In this document: piece by piece, positions 56,714 to 64,000 of the stretch
How the letters are laid out: each line of letters begins with the position of its first letter
Position numbering within the stretch: the stretch's first letter is position 1
Assembly: GCA_029532415.1 (NCBI GenBank)
Contig: JAQOTA010000047.1
Coordinates: forward strand, 868,001 to 932,000
Reading direction: 5' to 3'
DNA: 64,000 bases
DNA from: Marasmius tenuissimus
Lineage: Eukaryota > Basidiomycota > Agaricomycetes > Agaricales > Marasmiaceae
Notes under the pieces: model-generated
What the model saw: the letters and a program-made list of their open reading frames with translations, nothing else
What the model was told of the DNA's origin: nothing
Databases searched by the model: none
Made by a program: the position numbers and the translations under genes

Positions 56714-58567
56714 TGGGTAATGTACTACAACCTAGTGCTTACCATTGCTTGACGTACCAGTTTGTAGTTAGGTTGTCGAATCAATGTAAACATTCTTACT
56801 CTCAGGCTACTACATGCAACCAGTATCCTCACAGACTCCCAAACTCGATGACAGTACTGTTCTCCACGAGTCCATTACCCATGAACGTAGTCTCTTGAAG
56901 AACAGACGCTACATTTGACGAGCTCTTTTTGTGTATTGAATGTCGCTATCTACATCTACAATAGAATAATTCATGAAGCGTCACGTGACAGAGTCAAACG
57001 CTCTAAAAAATCTGATTGGCTGTCGCCCAGTTGACGCCCAATTGACAATGACAGCCCAAGCGCCCCGCGGGAATTGACTGCTCTCGGTTCTTCCCTCCCC
57101 CCTCCATGATCTGGCATGCTGACCACATATCTTCCACTACCCAGACCCTTATCTGGTGCCAGGGAAACCATCATTTCCTCTTTCCAGGACCTGCTTAATG
57201 CGTAGATAACCAGGCACAAACTGTTTGCCAGTAGCGTGCGGGAACGGAGAGGCCTCCAATTGTTGTATGTTAGTGTGTTATGTTGGTGTGTTCCCCATTC
57301 CCGCGTCTCACTTCTCAAGAAAGCTCAAAGGAAACCTACCCTACAGCATGCTAATGCTCACTGATGTGAGTGTCAAGTTCCGTGGAGCAAAGACACGACT
57401 ACAAATAGCTCAGTAGGTCCTTCAGTACCCTGTCACTTGGTTTATGTGCTAATCATTTGTCCTTAAAACCGCGTTTAGTCGAATCCAGTCCCATCTCGAA
57501 TACAACCTTTATTGCGAGTTCTTACGCGCCAACCCCACGGAGTACGTGTCATGCATAATCTTCATAGATTGTTTCTGAAATGCTTTGGTATTCAGGACCA
57601 CTAGCCGTAGTCGTTAACTGGTCACCGTTGATGACTCACGAGTAGGACATCCGGTCCTCGATTAGCATTCATGAACCCACAGAAACAACCATGTTACATA
57701 GCGGTGGATAATAGATCCCGCGTTGCTCACTCTGGAGGATTTTTCGCATATTTTTAGTACCATCGGCGGGGTCAAACCTTCCCCGGCTGCTCACAGAGCT
57801 ATCTTACATTGCTCTAGGTCTTTACATTCACAAAGTTGCGCGTGTGTATCACATTCCGTCCCTCACACCACTTCCAACTTCCAAGTCTGATACACAATCA
57901 TCAATATAGTTCCCAATCTCGGCGTCTCCAGCCCCTCTGCTGACCAATGTGTACGGGGCTCTGTCTCATCAATCACACCCCCACAAGTTTCATTGGTACG
58001 GGAAATCGCCTAACCCAATAGGCTGGGAGGAGCTGGCCGAAGGCCGAGCGACGACTGGCTTTGGACAGCGATACGTCGATAACCAATAACTTGGCTCCAA
58101 GAGCCGGTTGAATGTATCATAGTCAAATCTAATTTGAGTTGAATGGTATTCGTTGCGATAGAACCCTACTGTATAGATGCTTGACTCAAAGCCTCCCGCT
58201 ATTTCTCAGTGCCATCGGCACGAGTTGTCCCCTAGTATATGTAGATCAAACGTTTGGAGCGTGCCGTTGACAAAGTGTGCAGCTCTGTGTGCGCGATTTG
58301 AACAGTACAGTAAAGAACACTACAAGAGTGGTAGGTACTTACGGAAAACTCGTGGCAAGGGGTTCCCAAATTTCATGATGATTGCATTACACTCAACATA
58401 ACGAGGCAAGCCTAGGAATATCGCCAAAAAGAGTTCCACGGACCAATCATGGAAACATCGTGGTCGCGATCGATTGAGTATTCAAGATTCGGCTGCCCTC
58501 TCTTCCAACTGAGTGCCAGATAAAGGGTGCGAAATCAACATCACATGGAGGGTAAACCAAACAACGA
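56714..58567. other. Gene-poor region
   Basis: No supportable gene. Short frames near 57000-57400 on both strands lack recognisable features. Confidence 0.45.
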
Positions 58568-58865
58568 AGCGAAGGAGGGTGAGGCTGCGTAGTCTATCTG
58601 GGTGGGTCTTTTTTTTCGTCTTTTCGGAATTCGCATTTTGACAGTCACCTCGCACGGACTGTGAAGTTGTTCCTGCTTATGCTTTGCCGTATTGTTAGCC
58701 CCAGATACGAGATTATGTGTATACGTACAGAATGTATGATCTACTATCTACATACCATTACTTCGCCGTAAAATGGTTGTCGGGTTTCATTACCTAGTTA
58801 CTTACCCCCAGTACTTAGTGTGACTTGGACCTCAGAACAAAGACGTGCTATTCTTCACGAGCCCG
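58568..58865 (+). repeat. Segmental duplication, block 1 copy
   Basis: Copy of the OAT 3' end and flank (50705-51010), including GAAGGAGGGTGAGGCTGCGT from the last OAT codons. The stop codon of the kinase pseudogene lies inside it, on the other strand. Confidence 0.8.
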
Positions 58866-60270
58866 TAATACGAACGCCTCTTCGCGCAACCAATCAAAAG
58901 CCAGCAGTTCTTTTGCGGACGGACGGTTGTCCGGAAGAACTTGAAGCATAGCGCTCAAGATAGCGTGCAGTCCTGGCGTATAAATTTTGTAAGCGCGGAG
59001 AATTGTGTCCATAGCCTCAGCCTCTGCTGAAGTTCGAAGGCCTGAGTGATACGTATATCCAAAGAGTTACTTGAGCTCAAATCACTGCACCATATATACG
59101 GCACCAACTCACCCTTGTCGTCGAAGTATTTCTCAAAATGTTGCCCACGTCGAAAGAGATCCATCACGTTCGGAGGTAAAGGGTTTGTGTAGGAAGTCAC
59201 GAAGATGCGGGCGAGATGGTACTGCTCTGCACTCCAAGTCGCGCTAGCTCTCGACTTGAACAGGTGCTAACCTGTGATAAGTTCGAATACCTAGTAGGAG
59301 TGCAATTTCAATTATTCAAAAAGAAAAGAAAGAGAAGGCTACGAAGCCATTACGATACAACCAAGATTCCATATGTCCACTTTGGAATCCCATACGCATC
59401 TAGTTATGACCTCTGGAGAGCGAAGTGCTGTTGGTTGGATCAAGCGAGAATGAGGACCGCTTGGTGGGATAGCTTGAAAACGTCAGGATACTTGATGCAC
59501 TATTCTCTACAATGCTCACCAGTCCCGAAGTCGACGAGTACGATGTCTGCTTCGTTGATTGTGTCTAGGTCGAACTCCTCATTAGAAGCCGTGCTGAGCA
59601 AGATATTGTCGGGCTTGATATCTATACGAAGTAAGATGAAAGACGATCATAAGAATTCGGGAGGAAGACTGTACTCGAAATCGGTGGGCTTACCAGTATG
59701 AATACTCAGGCGCCGACCGTGCAGGACATCCAAAGCTTCAAGAAGTTGTCACGTCACTCGTCTCACCAGCCGGAGCGGGAGCCTTTTCGACTCGAATCTC
59801 GAACGAACTTCCAGTAGAGATGGACCGAGCGGCTCCGTGACCAAGCAAAGATGATCACCGTGCTCTCCGTGAACATTGAAATGATGTTCCAGCTGGAGGA
59901 GCCGACGTCGCTTCTGGTTCTATCCTAACTGAGTTGAGGCGATGTTCTTCAACACCTCTAATTCGAAAGCTTCTTTGCCTTGTAGAGCAGTAACGTCGTT
60001 GATTAGGATCTTTAAAGCCTTGTGACCGCCATTCCTGGGTGTGAATGTCATAGTATTTTATGCAGTCTTGACTGCAAGACTCACGAGTGAGCGAGCCAGA
60101 CCGTTGAATGTTGACCTGATCCCAGTTGTTTGATGATTTGGAATCGGGAGTCAAGAGTTTGGCCGGGTCTGACTGCGAGATGTCTAGCTGATGCCGTAGA
60201 GATTGAGCCTCTGCAGTTCTTCGCGGTTTGTAGGATTCGAGAGATCAACTTCATAAGCGCGGTGGGTAAC
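58848..60270 (-). pseudogene. SRPK-like serine/threonine kinase pseudogene
   Basis: Minus-strand gene for the SR-protein-kinase-like family expanded in mushrooms. The order is complete: Gly loop in IIKQLGSGQHSTVWLAHS, VAIK-type Lys in GGHKALKILINDVT, LLQLEHHFNVHG, HLCLVTEPLGPSLLEV, LLEALDVLHGRRLSIHT joined to DIKPDNILLS (catalytic Asp), DIVLVDFGT (metal-binding Asp), SKVDIWNLGCIV, QYHLARIF, and a C-lobe end NRPSAKELLAFDWL. Two in-frame stops break it: TAG at 59920-59922 before the LLQLEHHF block and TGA at 59749-59751 in RVT-stop-QLLEALD. At the second the family normally has Trp (TGG to TGA); the first also falls where family members often have Trp. The N-terminal joint is also out of frame. 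Confidence 0.75.
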
Positions 60271-60509
60271 CGTCAATCCGTCCAGGCGCGTTGAAAAGTT
60301 AATTAGAGTCGAATAAAGTCTAGTTATTACAACCCCTGATGACTTGACGCGGTCACTGAAGGACAGAGATGAGGACTCCGTGGGTTGCTTGTAGTTAAAC
60401 AGGCAGAGCGCGGAGTCGACGTATTGAAGGGCTCAACCAAATAGGTCCAAACAAAAATGCCCGCCCGGCGCCAAGTCGGTTTACGGCCAGGCCGAAAAAG
60501 GCAATTGCG

Positions 60510-61065
60510 TGGTTGAGACTCAACACCCACAAGGACCCATGAATCGACCAGGCTCGCCGTCCTTACTTTGCTCTCTCTTTTACTATGGCTCACCCTCGCC
60601 TTCAGATGTATCGGAACAAGAGACGCACTGCGCCAATCCTTATTAGAACCGACACGCCTAAAACGAACCGTGTGGGCTCTCCATGAGAAAAGTTTGTTCC
60701 ATGGCATCAGTCGTCACTATGATCAACAAGGCTACGAGCAGAAAAGGTTTCAAAGGGAACCAGGGATTGACAGGTAAGAATCAGCATCTTGAACTGGCTC
60801 GAGATGTACGTCTAATACTAGCCAAAGCAGAGAAGGAACAAGTCGGATCGGACAAGTCAGTAGAGTATTCGGGAATCCGAAGCAAGATAAAAACCTTGGC
60901 AGAATCTAGCGAAACCCTCCTGAATGCATTGGAAAACGTTCAAACCATCCATCCGCTCATCGGTAGGTCTCTCAGTCAAAGTCGAGAGAGGTTCTCAACC
61001 ATGTCTTCAGGCGTTACCGTACTCGCGTTCAAGGCTGTAGTGAGTTTGGAACTGGAGAATTGTGT
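60510..61065 (+). repeat. Segmental duplication, block 2 copy
   Basis: Copy of 51225-51890. In the original the two blocks are about 215 bp apart; here about 1.65 kb, holding the kinase pseudogene, separates them. Confidence 0.8.
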
Positions 61066-61069
61066 ATGA
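60701..61069 (+). pseudogene. Truncated copy of the EF-hand/ZZ gene 5' end
   Basis: Start MASVVTMINKATSRKGFKGN parallels MAPPLTIFNKVANRKGSKGD of the full gene. An intron follows, then AKAEKEQVGSDKSVEYSGIR and VLAFKAVVSLELENCV-stop. In the parent the frame continues KRHENDDKVL, so the copy stops within the N-terminal helical domain. Downstream frames (61070-61700) show no clear continuation. Confidence 0.7.
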
Positions 61070-62059
61070 TGTCAATCTTGCGGGCGCTACGCCACTCCAG
61101 TCAGGAGCAACACGTCGAGGGTAAGAAGAGGCCCTCTCGTCTCAGCGAAGACATAGCTAATTGGTGTCTGGGGATTACATTCAGTCAGCTTCTCCTTGTC
61201 GTAATACCTGACGATTCCACCTCAGTACTCGTGGTTCCAGTGGTTCTTGGCTCCATTGGTGGTATCTCAACGCTCGCGTTGCGCGCCTTCGATCTCCGGT
61301 GCTGCTTGAGGAAACGTCGATCAAGGGTCCTCAGTGGATGTCGATCCTTTCACGACACCTTCAGCAGCACCGAAGGTCTTTCCGCCAGAATCAAACGGCA
61401 CACTTACTCTACTACAGTGCTCCCAGCGACTCGATAACTATCAAGATGATATAGCGGCTCGTAGCATCAGTCGTGATCCCGACGCTAGAGCAGCATCTGC
61501 CGCTGGTCTATCTGCAGTACGCAGAGAAAGCGACTTTCACTGCTCCAGTAATCCAAGATAATCCTGAGGAACCAAATGTCGGGCTACCAGCAGCTTCTAA
61601 CACTCGAGTGGGAATGGCAATGCTCACAATGAATAAGCTGGTTGTCGAGTTGAATCAAATCGGACTACAGGAAGAGGGACGGCGGTGGCCTGTTTGGGTG
61701 GCGGGCTAAGGCCCAACCCGCTCTGCCGAAATATCGAACTTGGGTCGACCGGAGGCTCCAAAGCTGAGCCTACGGTTCATATTTTTGGCGGGCGAGTCCC
61801 TGTCAGCCCCAGCCCCGGCCTGCGTACCGAGCAGGCCTTGTGAGATTGATGAATCGTTACCAGGGTACTCCGAGAGCGATCAAGCAAGATAGGGAGATCA
61901 CTTGGTTTGACCGCCACTGATTGATTTTGTTTGTTTTGAATCAGCAGCTAGCGAGAGAATTGACCTTGACAGAATCGAGGTCGATTTTGACACGGGCGTC
62001 GAGTCCGGACTCGAAGCTGCACAATCAACCACGGAATCAACCTGAGTCGACCACTACAC
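61070..62059. other. Gene-poor region between truncated copy and hAT-like MITE
   Basis: Open frames exist (for example ending 61437 and 61709), but none shows a recognisable domain. They may be decayed remains of the duplicated gene. Confidence 0.4.
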
Positions 62060-62612
62060 CACTGGCGGAGCCTACTACCGGTACGCCGAAATGAGAAACG
62101 AGATATGTGAAAGAGTCTGACAGATATGGGTCAGTTTGTGGGCCAAATAGAACCGCTCTCTATGAGCGGAATGGCAGTCCTTGGGTCAGCCAAAATGAGC
62201 TCTTTCGGGCTTGCTTTCGGACCAAAGAACGAATGCAGTTTCCAGGGTAGCCACGTGGGAAATACGAGGACAAATGCATGGTCTTTGAGCGAGTCGGGAT
62301 TTTACATTTCGGCATCCGATCTTGCATCGGATGTCTGTAAACCCCCTGAAGGGTACGACGGTCGCACGATGCAAGATGGAATGCCAAAAGCTTGGATTAT
62401 GTGGTCCCACAAAGGACTCTTTGAGTAGACTCATTCATCACCTTTGTCCGGACCCAGCCGACCCCATTCTTTGTCTAGAAAGGACTAAATCTGTTTCTGA
62501 CTCTGGGATGCCGAAACAAGGAATTTCAGGCGTACGGAGTCGTAGATTTTGAACGGAACGAAACCTATATTTTCTTTTTATTTCGGCGTGCCGGTAGTAG
62601 GCTCCGCCCGTG
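62060..62612. mobile_element. 553-bp MITE with 33-bp terminal inverted repeats, hAT-like ends
   Basis: The left end CACTGGCGGAGCCTACTACC followed by GGTACGCCGAAAT matches the inverse of the right end (CACGGGCGGAGCC at 62600-62612 on the minus strand) with two mismatches in 33 bp. Ends of the form CACTGGCGGAGCC/CAGTGGCGGAGCC are known from hAT-superfamily elements. No transposase frame is inside. I do not see a clear 8-bp target duplication, so exact borders may be off by a few bases. The interior contains a palindrome GCATCCGAT-N5-ATCGGATGT at about 62313. Confidence 0.7.
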
Positions 62613-62889
62613 GTGACTCTGACCTGTTGCCTCCAATGTGGGCTTTTATTGGTGAACTGCATTGTTTTGCATGAAATACATAACGGTAATAAATGAACTG
62701 CTCAAACGGAGGATTTTGTTGCAGCTCGTCATACAGATCGAAGACATCAAAGGTTCCACAAAACCGAGAAACTTTAGCCAATCAAGGCACGAGGTGATGG
62801 AAATCCCTCGTGACGGGGGTCAACCATCATACGAAAGATCCTATATGTAAATCAAATTTCCTGGTATGTATAATGTATTGCGCTTGGAG

Positions 62890-64000
62890 TCAACCAGCAC
62901 GTTTTCCTCTTTCCAAGGGGCTATGGTCGACTCGCGTGCTATAGTCCGGCGGCGGTTCGTTTGAGTCCCATCGCCTTTCGTTTCCCATACGACGGTTTAG
63001 CGCCCCAACCAACTCCTCCAGCAATCCCAACGTACTGGTGATCCCGCCGTTGGAGCTCGCCTCAGTGGAATCCAAAACGGTGGCAGTCCCAGAAGGTGGT
63101 GGCGGCTGGTGTTTCCCCGTGGATCTGAGTGCTATATTGAAATTGGGAGGGGTGGGAGCTTCGTACGGAGTCACGATTTCATGATCCTGAGCTTGAGCGC
63201 GAACTCTACGTCTGTATGCCCCAAGAGAGGCGGCTATGATTCCTGCCAAAATAATTCCGCCAATAGCCCCACCCACTATGGCTCCAACTGGAGATGATTG
63301 CGACCGTGGCTCTGATCCTGCATAAGGATCCCCTGGAGGTGCTGTAGAGGCATTGTTTCCCCCGACAGCCAGCCCCCCCAGGAGCGCGGCTACCGCTCCC
63401 GCCTGCCAGTCGTTATTAAACTGAACTTCAGCTGGTCCATCGTATTGGGAGCTGTAGATGTTACTTCCCCCTGACGTCGCAAGATCAACGACCGCGTTGA
63501 ACTGATATGTTAAACAGGAACATCAGGTCTTGTAAGCTCGGAGGGAGGACTTGGATAAGGAATATACCTGTGTTGAAATGTAACTTCCTAGATACGATTT
63601 GAAATCTGTCGGAGTTGTGTTCGCCCGGTATAGCTCAGTATAGCCACGCATGAGATGGACTTTGGGTTCGCCGAAATCGCTGAGATGCACATCCTTCATA
63701 CCTGATATCCATTGGTTTACTTCGCTGAGTCTACAAGAAGAGAAAGAACGGGTTAAACCTACTCAGAATCAGACCGGGCTGATGCCAAGCCCCATTCGAG
63801 GTCGTGCTCCCAACTACGCCTTGCACGCTGCGTAGCATCCCTTGTCAACACAGAAGATAAAAAAACCGCGATGTTCCAACTCACAATGCCATTGTCGACG
63901 TGTCCTGAGTTAGGGTTGAAAGCAAGGATAGGCCATAAATGATAGCTCCAGAAGAATAAGGGTAGTGAGAGTCTCTATCCACTGGAGAGCAGTCTTCGGA
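62890..64000 (-). CDS. GH76-type alpha-1,6-mannanase-like cell-wall protein with membrane span and PPxY tail (5' end beyond window)
   Basis: Minus-strand gene entering from the right edge. Three visible exons (to 63885, 63730-63568, 63501-62890) give the C-terminal half of a glycoside hydrolase 76 domain (Dfg5/Dcw1-like): SSGAIIYGLSLLSTLTQDTS, LMRGYTELYRANTTPTDFKS, YLGSYISTQFNAVVDLATSG and GSNIYSSQYDGPAEVQFN. Instead of the GPI signal of yeast Dfg5/Dcw1, a linker is followed by the span VGGAIGGIILAGIIAASLGA, a basic stop-transfer YRRRVRAQ, and a cytosolic tail with EPPPDYSTRVDHSPLERGKR. Likely role: cross-linking or processing of mannoprotein at the plasma membrane. The catalytic Asp pair of GH76 lies upstream of the visible part. 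Confidence 0.82.

Overview
This is nuclear DNA of a filamentous basidiomycete, most likely an Agaricomycete. The genes are broken by many short introns (about 50-65 nt, GT-AG, once GC-AG), spacing is tight, and several families are typical of mushrooms: F-box/LRR proteins, DUF6534 membrane proteins, SRPK-like kinases, and CaaX pheromone precursors that begin MDxF. No rRNA, convincing tRNA, CRISPR array or bacterial operon is present.

Layout. 1-5351: MSH4 (minus, running off the left edge) head-to-head with a UCH37/UCHL5-type deubiquitinase. 6651-6818: a small intronless gene that looks like a farnesylated mating-pheromone precursor. 7363-10765: retromer VPS35. 12358-14270: DUF6534 multi-pass membrane protein. 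14589-17331 (minus): leukotriene-A4-hydrolase-type aminopeptidase. 17490-18863 (minus): SMAP/Age2-type ArfGAP, head-to-head with a second, UCHL3/YUH1-type, deubiquitinase (18963-19842). 20421-20540 (minus): a second, textbook pheromone precursor ending CVIA. 23246-23984: mitochondrial adrenodoxin-type ferredoxin.

24.8-31.8 kb holds a local family of small predicted single-pass membrane proteins: N-terminal hydrophobic leader, short ectodomain, one membrane span split by a phase-1 intron, and a cytosolic tail with a PPxY motif. Three are intact two-exon genes, a fourth (24.8 kb) is more divergent, and two look decayed. Two intact members are a recent tandem duplication that includes their promoters. 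A cell-wall GH76-type enzyme at the right edge (62890 to the end) carries the same kind of membrane span plus PPxY tail. PPxY motifs are ligands of WW domains such as those of Rsp5/Nedd4 ubiquitin ligases, so these may be cargo or adaptors for ubiquitin-dependent trafficking. That functional link is inference.

31.99-32.51 kb is non-coding and unusually rich in hairpins and short repeats. 34.4-37.7 kb encodes a BNI4-like bud-neck/PP1 scaffold with an apparent frame break before its conserved C-terminus. 38.7-40.4 kb is an F-box protein. 42.6-44.8 kb is an UNC93-like transporter. A 704-bp MITE with TA target duplication lies at 46974-47677. 49.1-50.7 kb is ornithine aminotransferase.

The right third is accessory. 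A large EF-hand/ZZ-finger-like protein (51463-56713) ends in about ten His/Pro-rich repeats. A segmental duplication of the OAT 3' end and the start of that gene reappears at 58.57-61.07 kb, split by an SRPK-like kinase pseudogene. A second MITE, with hAT-like ends, sits at 62060-62612.

Exon boundaries were read by eye from splice signals and family similarity. No alignment or database search was possible.
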